This document shows, piece after piece, positions 43,115 to 50,876 of a stretch of DNA of 64,000 nucleotides. Under the pieces are notes generated by a model that saw only the letters and a program-made list of their open reading frames with translations, did not search any database and was not told the origin of the DNA. The DNA is taken from positions 2,666,001 to 2,730,000 of the forward strand of contig NZ_CP009220.1 in NCBI RefSeq assembly GCF_001277995.1, given 5' to 3'. This DNA is from Corynebacterium deserti GIMN1.010 (GTDB lineage: Bacteria; Actinomycetota; Actinomycetes; Mycobacteriales; Mycobacteriaceae). Numbering within the stretch: the stretch's first letter is position 1; every line of letters begins with the position of its first letter. The translations under genes and the position numbers were made by a program.

Positions 43115-44509
43115 ATGCAGCAGGTAGAAGATTTGGAAGCAATGATGGACGCAATTATCGCCGCCCCATCCGCCGACGCCTTCAAACACACCCTCCCCCT
43201 GGCCGAGCTGCTGGAAAAGCTCGTCAACAAAAAGGCCACCTTCGACGCCGCCCTTGCCAAAGCTGCCGAACACGCAGACGCAGGCCGCCTCATCGGCAAA
43301 AACTCCCACATCGATGCACTTGTTTACTTCCTCGGAATTTCCAAGTCAGAAGCTTTTCGACGCGTCCAGCGCGCCAACGACCACTACGGCAACTCGAGCC
43401 CAACGCTGTCAGACGCAGAGTTGAAGGCCGAGACTTCCTTGCAGCGTGAACAGCGAGTTTTGCAAGAAGCCATAGACCGTGAGGAGCAAACAAAAGCAAA
43501 TGCAATTGCCGTGAAGCACGCCATCTCCGGAGAGAAGCAAGACGTCATCCGCTACGAGCTGGAAAAGCTCAACGAAAAGACCTCCATATCTAAAGCGCAG
43601 TTGCGCGCCATGGCGATGCACGAGGCGACGGAACGCAGCGTAGAAGACCTCCGCAGCTGGACGCGCACCAAAGTAGCGCGCATCAACCCCACCACTAAGG
43701 ATCCCAATGCAGCACTCAAAAAGAGGTCGCTGTCTATCGGGCAACAAGACAGCGACGGCGGCGCCCGCGCCTCCATGTACCTCGACCCCAAAGGACTCGC
43801 ACTGCTCAAAGCAATGATGGCGAAAGCCAAGCCAGGGCATCTATTAAAGCTGTCAGAGGCAGACGACGATCGACGGACAAAAGCACAACGGCAATATGAC
43901 GCACTAGTCGAGATCCTGCACCGCGCCAACACCGCCCAACTACCAGCGCGCTCTGGCGTAGGCACAATCGTGGTGTCACTATCGGCAAAGGACGTGTGCT
44001 CGCTTGAAAAGAGTGGCGCCCACCACCGCTACCCCACCAACATCGGCGTCACACTCACCCCAGCCGAAATCCTCCGCCTCGGCGGCGCAAAATACGACTT
44101 CGGCGTAGTCCTCGACCCCGCGTCAGGCCGCCCGCTCCACCTAGCCCGCACCCAACGAACAGCCTCGCTTTACCAACGACTTGCCCTCTTCGGCTCCGAA
44201 CTCGTCTGCACCAAAGAAGGCTGCGACTCCCCCATCGAAGACAACGACATCCACCACATCAGATCCTGGTTCGACGGCGGCCCCACAGACATAGAAAACC
44301 TCACCAACATCTGCCGAGGCGACCACGGAGATAATAACGACAAACGCGACGGCAAAGACAACATGGGCTTTATGGACACTGACCCAGAGACCGGACGAGT
44401 AGGATTCCAGCCGGCAGACAAAGGCCAGCCGATGAGATTCAATAACTCAGCCACAGCTCAAGAATCCGGGGGAGCTCAAACCAGACGACAGCATTGGCCG
44501 GAGGAGTAA
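43115..44509 (+). CDS. DUF222 / HNH-endonuclease protein (13E12 repeat family)
   Basis: Protein of 464 residues. The N-terminal two-thirds is a helical DUF222-type region with GRLIGKNSHIDALVYFLGIS and a charged coiled-coil-like stretch. The C-terminal HNH nuclease motif includes CTKEGCDSPIEDNDIHHI, then WFDGGPTDIENLTNICRGDH, with both cysteine pairs and the catalytic His residues visible. The 13E12 family is multi-copy in actinobacteria, often mobile or phage-associated, and of unknown role. ATG 43115 is chosen for its AAAGGAGG; the frame is open upstream to 42971 without a ribosome site. The gene lies inside the otherwise conserved mycolyltransferase block and directly beside an IS. Confidence 0.85.
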   Translation: MQQVEDLEAMMDAIIAAPSADAFKHTLPLAELLEKLVNKKATFDAALAKAAEHADAGRLIGKNSHIDALVYFLGISKSEAFRRVQRANDHYGNSSPTLSDAELKAETSLQREQRVLQEAIDREEQTKANAIAVKHAISGEKQDVIRYELEKLNEKTSISKAQLRAMAMHEATERSVEDLRSWTRTKVARINPTTKDPNAALKKRSLSIGQQDSDGGARASMYLDPKGLALLKAMMAKAKPGHLLKLSEADDDRRTKAQRQYDALVEILHRANTAQLPARSGVGTIVVSLSAKDVCSLEKSGAHHRYPTNIGVTLTPAEILRLGGAKYDFGVVLDPASGRPLHLARTQRTASLYQRLALFGSELVCTKEGCDSPIEDNDIHHIRSWFDGGPTDIENLTNICRGDHGDNNDKRDGKDNMGFMDTDPETGRVGFQPADKGQPMRFNNSATAQESGGAQTRRQHWPEE

Positions 44510-44539
44510 GGTCTCCAAAGGCTTTTTGGAGCTGTAAAA

Positions 44540-44547
44540 GGAAAAGC
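44540..44547 (+). repeat. Target-site duplication, left copy
   Basis: GGAAAAGC directly precedes the left inverted repeat of the IS and is repeated exactly at 46015-46022. Confidence 0.9.
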
Positions 44548-44708
44548 GGGTTAAGGGACAAAATGTGTGCTTTTAACAACGCAGAAACCCTACCCCACCA
44601 GCACTAACCCCAAGATTATGTGTCCTAACAACCACAAACCCCACCACACCCACCGAAATCCCCACCCCAACACCAACCTGTGATAACCCACCAACTACAC
44701 CGAACTAG

Positions 44709-45917
44709 GTGAACAGAACACGACCAACCTGCCCGGTCTGCACGGGCACCATGAGAAAAAACGGCACCACCACCAAAGGCACCACCCGCTGGCGCTGCAC
44801 CACCTGCGGCGCCAGCACCACCAACACCCGCACTGATGATCACCATGCCCGCAGATTCCAGCTCTTCATCAACTGGATCCAAAGCCCCCAATCCCTGACA
44901 ACCCTTGCACAACAACACCGAGTCACCCGCCGCACACTGACCCGATGGTTTCATAACTATTGGTACGTCGAAGTTCCCCGCAACACCGACCACCACCGCA
45001 TCTACGATCAACTCTTCATCGACGGCACCTACTTCAACACCAAATGCCTCCTGATAGCCTGCACCTTCGACCACGTCGTCGCCTGGCGCTGGTGCACCAA
45101 AGAAGACTCCTACAACTACACCCGCCTCTTCGATCAACTCCAGCCACCACTGATCGTGACCACCGACGGACAAAAAGGCGCACTCAAAGCCATCACCACC
45201 ACCTGGCCCACCACAAAAATCCAACGCTGCCTCGTCCACATCAAACGCAACATCCAGCAACACGTCACCCTCAACCCAAAGCTCAAACCCGGAAAAGCAC
45301 TGCGCAAACTTTCCTTAAACCTGCTCAAAGTCCACACTGCCAACGACGCAGCCACCTGGATGACCCAGCTGCATGAGTTCCACACCGTCTACCGCGACTG
45401 GCTGAATGAAAAGACCTACACCACTGACGTCTCGCAGTCTGAGATCCCCGGGTTCGTGCGCCCCACAGCCACCTGGTGGTACACCCACTACCGCCATCGC
45501 AGAGCCTATCGACAACTTGAAAAACTCGCCCGCCAAGGACACTTGTTCACTTTCGTCAACCCACCTGACGGAGTTGAAGGAACCATCAAATCAACCACAA
45601 ACTGTTTAGAAGGTGGGATCAACGCACAGATCAAAGCCTTGGCTCGTAACCATCGGGGAATGATTGATGAGCATCAACGTATCGCGGTGGATTGGTGGCT
45701 ATATCTGCATACGCAGTTGCCTGACGATCCGGTAAAAATCGCCAGGCAACAACACTGGGGTCAAGACGCACTCGCCAAAGCTGATGTCTTGATCCAACAG
45801 GAACAACCAGATGCTCATCGCGACGATGGGCGCCCAGCGTTGTATGACACCGGGATTGATGCCACACCAACTAACTCTATCGGGATCAGGTCAGGCTGGG
45901 CAGGACGACACAATTAG
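44709..45917 (+). CDS. IS1249-like transposase
   Basis: DDE transposase of 402 residues. An N-terminal zinc-ribbon has cysteines 8, 11, 30 and 33 (CPVC, then RWRCTTC), followed by a helix-turn-helix-like stretch (SLTTLAQQHRVTRRTLTRWF). The catalytic triad is D105 in LFIDGTYFN, D153 in VTTDGQKGA and E301 in NCLEGGINAQIK. It catalyses cut-and-paste or copy-out transposition of the surrounding element; 8-bp target duplications are normal for the IS256 group. The start is GTG. Codon use is very rich in ACC/CAC/AAC and differs from its chromosomal neighbours. All key residues are intact. Confidence 0.92.
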   Translation: MNRTRPTCPVCTGTMRKNGTTTKGTTRWRCTTCGASTTNTRTDDHHARRFQLFINWIQSPQSLTTLAQQHRVTRRTLTRWFHNYWYVEVPRNTDHHRIYDQLFIDGTYFNTKCLLIACTFDHVVAWRWCTKEDSYNYTRLFDQLQPPLIVTTDGQKGALKAITTTWPTTKIQRCLVHIKRNIQQHVTLNPKLKPGKALRKLSLNLLKVHTANDAATWMTQLHEFHTVYRDWLNEKTYTTDVSQSEIPGFVRPTATWWYTHYRHRRAYRQLEKLARQGHLFTFVNPPDGVEGTIKSTTNCLEGGINAQIKALARNHRGMIDEHQRIAVDWWLYLHTQLPDDPVKIARQQHWGQDALAKADVLIQQEQPDAHRDDGRPALYDTGIDATPTNSIGIRSGWAGRHN

Positions 45918-45949
45918 GTCTGTGGTGTTAACGGTATATGTCGACCTGG

Positions 45950-45977
45950 GGAAAGCACACAACATGTCCCTTAAGTC
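45950..45977 (-). repeat. Subterminal copy of the IS right end
   Basis: The stretch AAAGCACACAACATGTCCCT with flanking bases repeats the right inverted repeat (AAAGCACACATTTTGTCCCT) with few differences, 37 bases inside the element. It may be a second transposase-binding site. Confidence 0.6.
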
Positions 45978-46014
45978 GACACGCCGTAAAAGCACACATT
46001 TTGTCCCTTAACCC

Positions 46015-46022
46015 GGAAAAGC
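46015..46022 (+). repeat. Target-site duplication, right copy
   Basis: GGAAAAGC is identical to 44540-44547 and directly follows the right inverted repeat. Its last two bases are the first of the cmt2 terminator stem. Confidence 0.9.
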
Positions 46023-46046
46023 CCACTGCATCAGATGCAGTGGGCT
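46020..46046 (-). terminator. Terminator of cmt2
   Basis: A 12-bp stem (46020-46031 with 46035-46046) with a very short loop is followed on the minus strand by a TTTTCC tract. That tract is now the target duplication, so the IS landed immediately behind a working terminator. Confidence 0.8.
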
Positions 46047-46071
46047 AAAAGTGCTGGGTCACCACGCTGGG

Positions 46072-47097
46072 TTACCAGGCGTTCATAACGTTGAGGACGC
46101 GGTCCTTGGTCTTGTGCAACTGGGAGTTGAACTGTCCCCAACCGTGGATGCCATACATTGGGTAGTCAGCAGTTGGGTTAAGACCCTGTAGACGAGCCTT
46201 TGCTTCCCAAGTACGGGTGGAGGTCATTGCGACGAACTCCAGAACAGAACCGGTGAGACGGTGATCAACGCGAGTTCCGTCGTCTTCTGGGCTCCACAGG
46301 CCGGAAGCTGCAGAGATATAGACGTCAGTGTTAGCCAGGCCACCCATGTTCCAGAACGGATCGTTTTCGAAGCGACGTGGGTTGATGATGGAACCGTACA
46401 TTGCGTTGACGTTGAATCCGCCGGTATCGATCATAGCGAGGCGAAGCAGGGTCTGCATGCCTGGTGCGGTGGTGTTCAAGTAACCGGACCAGGACATAGC
46501 CTGACGGAACTGGCCTGGGTGCTTTGCCGCAAGGTTCAGTGCAGCAGTTCCACCCATGGACAGGCCAGCAATGGAGTTGTTATTGCGAGCAACACCGAAG
46601 TTCTGCTCAAGGTATGTAGGAAGTTCCTGGGTAAGAAAAGTCTCCCACATGTAGGTGACTGGCTCAGAGGAGGAGAGAGAAGCCTGGGAGTTCCAGTCCG
46701 CGTAGAAGGAACCTGCACCACCAACTGGCATAACCAGGGTGATGTTGTTTGGCGCGTATAGCGCAGCCGCGTTGGTATCTACCAACCAGGCGTTGGAAAC
46801 CTCGGTGGCGCGCATGCCGTCAAGCAAGTAAAGGGCTGCGTTGCCGCCACGCTCTGCAGGTTGAATCTGGACGGTGATGTTACGGCCCATCGCTGCTGAC
46901 CACACGTCACAGCGCTGAACCCAGTAGCCTACGCCATCCCAATCGCAAGCCCCAGTGTTATCGGGACGCAGCCAGTCGCGGTTGGCTGCATTCGCGGTGC
47001 CTTGGCCAACAACCATGAGGGCTGCCGCGGTGGCGAGTGCCACAACGAGGGCGATGAGCTTTTTGCTAGCCTCGCCAGCTCGTGAAAATACGGACAT
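46072..47097 (-). CDS. cmt2: Mycolyltransferase Cmt2
   Basis: Secreted antigen-85-type enzyme of 341 residues, without LGFP repeats. The signal peptide ends around GTANA (residue 37). The esterase fold begins with NRDWLRPDNTGACDWDGVGY, which supplies one of a cysteine pair, and contains nucleophile S180 in AGLSMGGTAALN. The active His is in YPMYGIHGWGQFN. It makes trehalose dimycolate or mycolates arabinogalactan together with Cmt1. ATG 47097 is chosen because CGGAGGAGAACC lies directly before it; the longer frame to 47148 adds 17 basic residues ahead of a complete signal peptide. Orthologous region: fbpA/fbpD of M. tuberculosis. Confidence 0.95.
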   Translation of the reverse strand: MSVFSRAGEASKKLIALVVALATAAALMVVGQGTANAANRDWLRPDNTGACDWDGVGYWVQRCDVWSAAMGRNITVQIQPAERGGNAALYLLDGMRATEVSNAWLVDTNAAALYAPNNITLVMPVGGAGSFYADWNSQASLSSSEPVTYMWETFLTQELPTYLEQNFGVARNNNSIAGLSMGGTAALNLAAKHPGQFRQAMSWSGYLNTTAPGMQTLLRLAMIDTGGFNVNAMYGSIINPRRFENDPFWNMGGLANTDVYISAASGLWSPEDDGTRVDHRLTGSVLEFVAMTSTRTWEAKARLQGLNPTADYPMYGIHGWGQFNSQLHKTKDRVLNVMNAW

Positions 47098-47245
47098 GGT
47101 TCTCCTCCGGCAAAATCGATATGTATCTCTCTGCGGTACGGACCGCAAATACCTCTAGATGCCTATCTAGTTTTTCCGCCCACACGTTACCAAGTTGTGA
47201 CACTCTTGGGTAGTTATAACTGACCACTGACTTAAAAATAAGCGT

Positions 47246-49294
47246 TTACTGAGAGCTATATAAGGGTTCCCCACGAGGTTCATCGAGCTTTATATCCACA
47301 GGCCAGGCAATTATCGGGAGTCCCTCCTGAATTTCTGCTGGGGTGGCTTGAAAATCTTTTAAAAGATCTTCAGGATCGTCTGAAATTTCCAAGGTTCGAC
47401 CGGTTGTAAGGGCGTATTTAATATTGTCCACAAAGCGGTGATAACTCATCGGTTCACGATACGTTTGGAACAAGTGAACCAACTCAGGATGCCGCAACGC
47501 CTGGCGCGCTTGGTATGTCTTCTCGGCATCAATCCAGCCCGGGGTATAAGCCAATGGGGTCGCAGATTCTGCCACTTGCCATTCCAGGTCCATGAGCTTA
47601 TCGTGGCCAATTCGCCCACCCTCAATGCGAGGCTGTCGGGCCGCCAACGGAGTGGCAAGACCAATGAGGTCAGTGACGCGCACATTAAGCGGCGCATTCA
47701 TAGAAGTCATGCCGAGGTTCACATGGAAGATCGTGGGCGGAAGGTTTTCAAGATCTCCGGCCTCAATGCCTTCAACTCGAGGCGTGGTGATCCATGAATA
47801 AGTATCCGGATCGCTGGTGGCCAAGATGTTGAGCTGTTGTCCAGTGGGATTCACCAAGGTCTGATCACGCATGACTTCGGCGTAATCGTTCATCGAGTCC
47901 ACCGTCAGAAAGTCCTCCGCGTATAGAGGCGGGTGGTCCTTATCGCGGTTGGTAAAGTCGATCCAGAAGTCACGTTCATCCACAACGTGCTGGCCGGTGT
48001 TTTCCCACTGGTGGCCTTGGATGAAAATGACGGTGGACCAAATCCACGTTGCGAAAACGAGTACGAGTGCTACGAGATCCTGCCAGCCACGATCGACCAT
48101 GTTGATCGGTATGACGGCGACAGGCAAAAGGATTGCAAACAGAGGCAGCAGGAGCATGCGGCCGTGCATGAAGTCACCTCCCACACGAATGACGTAGAGG
48201 AAGTGCACAAGCGCGCAGATCACCAATAGGCCAACGGCCATTCCTGGGGTGCGCAAACTCAATCGTCCGAATCGCCCCTGCGGAACTAAGGCTTTCGCAT
48301 CAGCCCGCCACACCGTCAACGCACCAGCAGCCAAAAGCGACGCGAGGCCAAGCCACAGGTTGTAGGGGCCAGTGAAGTCTTCGACGTATTCCCAACCCGT
48401 TCCCCACACTGCATCAGAGGCAGACTTTGCCACTGCAGTGTGCGGCACCATCAATCCGTAGTAGCCCATTCGGAAGATTTGATAAGCGGCGGGTACCGGC
48501 AAAGCAGCAGCCAAAATGCCGATGACTACGCGCAGCGAAGGAGTAGTAAGCAGCAAAAGGATGCCGGTCAATCCGCCGTAAAGTGCAAGTTCGGGGCGAA
48601 CTAGCCAACTAAGTCCAGACCAAAATGCGAGACCGTAGGTGATGTAATCAGGGCCGCGTTTGGTTGTGGACTTGGTTGCCCACAGCACGAGCAGTAACCA
48701 GTGGATGGAAATCCACATGAGGGACAGTCCCCACTCCAATCCGGAGGTGGCAAAGTCGCGGGCTGGGGAAAGGCTAAAGTAGCCGATTACGCCTGCTGGA
48801 AGCAGTAGGGCAATGCGGTTGCGGTGCAGATGTGCGGTGCCCAACACGCCGATGATTGCGGCGGCAGTGGTGAACAAGATGGCCAACCACAAGGCAATAT
48901 CTTCTAGCCGGTAGTCAGTAACAAGCGCTACCAAATAGATACAGTATTGCCACAGGGTGGAAGTGTTAGCTTCTACGCGTTCGCCAGCGTTAAAAACAGG
49001 CCCGTTTCCTGCAAGAAGGTTGCGGACGGTGCGAAGAACAATGAGTCCATCATCGCTGATCCACTTGCGACTCCAACCTGCGTAGAACGCAAAAATTCCA
49101 GCAGTAACTGCTGCCAAGAACGTGGTGATGAGAGTGTAATTCGGGGTGGCCTTCTGGTTGGTCGCACCTGAAGTTCTCGCTGAATTTCTTTCGGAACCCG
49201 GACGGAGCTCCGTCTCTTCCCCATTGTCTGGGGTTGTTGAAAGATCAGTTTGGCTACCGGGCTCAAATTCCGGACGCTGAGAACTTAACGTCAT
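47246..49294 (-). CDS. aftB: Arabinofuranosyltransferase AftB
   Basis: GT-C enzyme of about 682 residues that adds the terminal beta-1,2-arabinofuranose to arabinogalactan, creating mycolate attachment sites. After a polar N-terminus of about 50 residues there are ten or so helices to about residue 420, then an extracytoplasmic C-terminal domain. The GT-C acidic motif is in the first long loop (WISDDGLIVLRTV). The order cmt2-aftB-ubiA-PAP2-glfT2 equals Rv3804c-Rv3808c. ATG 49294 is preferred by length, but neither it nor GTG 49312 has a ribosome site, and an 11-bp hairpin ends one base before the ATG. Leaderless translation or a later start is possible. Confidence 0.9.
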   Translation of the reverse strand: MTLSSQRPEFEPGSQTDLSTTPDNGEETELRPGSERNSARTSGATNQKATPNYTLITTFLAAVTAGIFAFYAGWSRKWISDDGLIVLRTVRNLLAGNGPVFNAGERVEANTSTLWQYCIYLVALVTDYRLEDIALWLAILFTTAAAIIGVLGTAHLHRNRIALLLPAGVIGYFSLSPARDFATSGLEWGLSLMWISIHWLLLVLWATKSTTKRGPDYITYGLAFWSGLSWLVRPELALYGGLTGILLLLTTPSLRVVIGILAAALPVPAAYQIFRMGYYGLMVPHTAVAKSASDAVWGTGWEYVEDFTGPYNLWLGLASLLAAGALTVWRADAKALVPQGRFGRLSLRTPGMAVGLLVICALVHFLYVIRVGGDFMHGRMLLLPLFAILLPVAVIPINMVDRGWQDLVALVLVFATWIWSTVIFIQGHQWENTGQHVVDERDFWIDFTNRDKDHPPLYAEDFLTVDSMNDYAEVMRDQTLVNPTGQQLNILATSDPDTYSWITTPRVEGIEAGDLENLPPTIFHVNLGMTSMNAPLNVRVTDLIGLATPLAARQPRIEGGRIGHDKLMDLEWQVAESATPLAYTPGWIDAEKTYQARQALRHPELVHLFQTYREPMSYHRFVDNIKYALTTGRTLEISDDPEDLLKDFQATPAEIQEGLPIIAWPVDIKLDEPRGEPLYSSQ

Positions 49295-49295
49295 G

Positions 49296-49324
49296 AAGCC
49301 ACATGCTAGCACCGCATGTGGCTT
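49296..49324 (-). other. Hairpin abutting the aftB start codon
   Basis: A perfect 11-bp stem (49296-49306 with 49314-49324) with a 7-base loop lies between ubiA and aftB and ends one base before the preferred ATG. No U-run follows on the minus strand, so it does not look like an ordinary terminator. Confidence 0.55.
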
Positions 49325-49371
49325 TAATCGTAAAGGACATGCTGGTCAGAGCATGTCTAGTTTAGATCGCT

Positions 49372-50373
49372 TTAGATCATTGGCATGATATACACGGCTA
49401 TGACGATGCAGAACACCCACGCAAGGGCGAGAATCTGCAGGACGCGGTCATTCAATGCGACTTCATCAGGTGCGCCGCCGTCACCGGTGTCTACGCCAGC
49501 CGCGTAGCGCAAGATCGCGATGGTAAACGGCACCATGGAGATCTGGTACCACGGACCAGCGTCGTGGGACTGCTGGGAAAGGTCAAAGCCCCACAGCGCA
49601 TAAGACATAACCACAGCAGTTGCGGCCATGGTCCAAACGAAGCGCAGGTAGGTAGGGGTGTAGCTCTCTAAAGACTTGCGGATCTTGGCACCAGTGCGCT
49701 CATGAAGGAGGATTTCTGCGTAACGCTTACCGGAAGCCATGAACAGGGAGCCGAAAGCTGCGACGAGCAAGAACCACTGGGAAAGCTCGATGCCTGCAGC
49801 AACACCGCCGGCCATCGCACGAAGCATAAAGCCGGAGGAGACAAGCGCGATGTCGATCACAGGCTGATGCTTCCAACCAAAGCAGTATCCCAGCTGCAGG
49901 ACGATGTAGACACCAATGACTGCAGCCAACGAAGGGCCATCGGTTGCTAGGAAGGACAGACCGATCGCTGCGACGATGAGTACCACCGACATGGCATAGG
50001 CCATTCCCACAGGAAGGATGCCAGCTGCGATGGGGCGAAAACGCTTAGTGGGGTGTGCGCGGTCGGCTTCGACGTCGCGGGCATCGTTGACCAAGTAAAT
50101 GGCGGAAGCACCGAAACAGAAGACGATGAACGCCAGGGCGACGTCCAGGATGGTGCGCTGGTTAAAGATGGCGTCGGCACCTGCAGCAAGGGGCGCTGCG
50201 AGGACGAGGACATTTTTTACCCATTGCTTGGGGCGCAGGGCCTTGATCATGCCGTCGGCAAGATTCTTCGGTGGTTTGCGCTTTTTGTTGTCGGACTCCA
50301 GTGCCGAAGTGTGCGGCTCAGACTCCAGGAAGTCTTGGTGGTCGCGCTGGTTCTCAGCTACATGATCACTCAC
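49372..50373 (-). CDS. ubiA: Decaprenylphosphoryl-5-phosphoribose synthase UbiA
   Basis: Membrane prenyltransferase of 333 residues that transfers 5-phosphoribose from PRPP to decaprenyl phosphate, the first step of arabinose-donor synthesis. It has about nine helices after a polar N-terminus of about 40 residues. The UbiA-family metal motif is seen as LVNDARDVEADRAHPTKRFRP. The second acidic motif is in YAEILLHERTGAKIRKSL. It is the orthologue of Rv3806c. Its ATG overlaps the stop of the PAP2 gene upstream by four bases, so glfT2, the PAP2 gene and ubiA form one coupled unit. Confidence 0.94.
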   Translation of the reverse strand: MSDHVAENQRDHQDFLESEPHTSALESDNKKRKPPKNLADGMIKALRPKQWVKNVLVLAAPLAAGADAIFNQRTILDVALAFIVFCFGASAIYLVNDARDVEADRAHPTKRFRPIAAGILPVGMAYAMSVVLIVAAIGLSFLATDGPSLAAVIGVYIVLQLGYCFGWKHQPVIDIALVSSGFMLRAMAGGVAAGIELSQWFLLVAAFGSLFMASGKRYAEILLHERTGAKIRKSLESYTPTYLRFVWTMAATAVVMSYALWGFDLSQQSHDAGPWYQISMVPFTIAILRYAAGVDTGDGGAPDEVALNDRVLQILALAWVFCIVIAVYIMPMI

Positions 50374-50876
50374 TTCGTGGCCCTTTCGATTTTGTGGACA
50401 GTCTCTGCAGTGGCAGCACCCAACAATGCCCCTGCGAGCACGTCGGTTGGGTAGTGCACGCCTAGCACCATTCTGGACAACGCCATGACAGGAATTCCGA
50501 GCAAAGGCAGTGGTGATCGCGTAATGCGCGCGAGGTACACCATCGTCGCGGTGGTAGAGGTTGCATGTGAAGAAGGAAAGCTTAACTTGGAGGGAGTTCC
50601 AACACCAATGCGAATGACCTCATCATGTGGGCGTGGTCGACGAACAATGCGCTTGATAATTACTGACGCGGCATGACTCGCGAACGCTGCAACGAACAGA
50701 CCCGCCCAGGAACGGCGACGCTTCTTGTCCAGTGCACCGCCGAGGATTCCCAGACCGAGCCACCCTGCTGCGTGCTCGCCGACAAGGCTCAGACCACGGG
50801 CAGCGGGGATGACGCCGGGAGCGTCGACAAGCGTGTTCTGAATGGCAACCAGAATGTCTACTTCTTTATTGCTCAT
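50370..50876 (-). CDS. PAP2-family phosphatase, candidate decaprenylphosphoryl-phosphoribose phosphatase
   Basis: Membrane phosphatase of 168 residues with the three PAP2 motifs: KRIVRRPRP, PSSHATS and SRMVLGVHYPTDV. All catalytic residues (Lys, Arg, both His, Asp) are present. It corresponds to Rv3807c, which has been proposed to remove the 5-phosphate after UbiA in decaprenylphosphoryl-arabinose synthesis; that role is suggestive, not proven here. ATG 50876 lies inside the last codons of glfT2 (11-base overlap), and its own stop overlaps ubiA. The upstream GTG-type extension to 50900 is not needed. Confidence 0.88.
   Translation of the reverse strand: MSNKEVDILVAIQNTLVDAPGVIPAARGLSLVGEHAAGWLGLGILGGALDKKRRRSWAGLFVAAFASHAASVIIKRIVRRPRPHDEVIRIGVGTPSKLSFPSSHATSTTATMVYLARITRSPLPLLGIPVMALSRMVLGVHYPTDVLAGALLGAATAETVHKIERATK

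Larger units (their letters stand above)
44548..46014 (+). mobile_element. IS1249-like insertion sequence (IS256 group), intact
   Basis: A 1,467-bp element bounded by perfect 28-bp inverted repeats (44548-44575 and 45987-46014; outer end GGGTTAAGGGACAAAATGTG). It is flanked by an identical 8-bp duplication GGAAAAGC. It carries one uninterrupted transposase gene (44709-45917). Perfect ends, intact gene and exact duplication point to recent insertion. It sits between the DUF222-HNH gene and the terminator of cmt2 and breaks neither. A second, imperfect copy of the right end lies just inside it at 45950-45977. Confidence 0.93.

Noticed and set aside
49296..49324. Hairpin upstream of aftB as a rho-independent terminator of ubiA
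   Set aside because: No U-run follows on the minus strand and it directly touches the next start codon.
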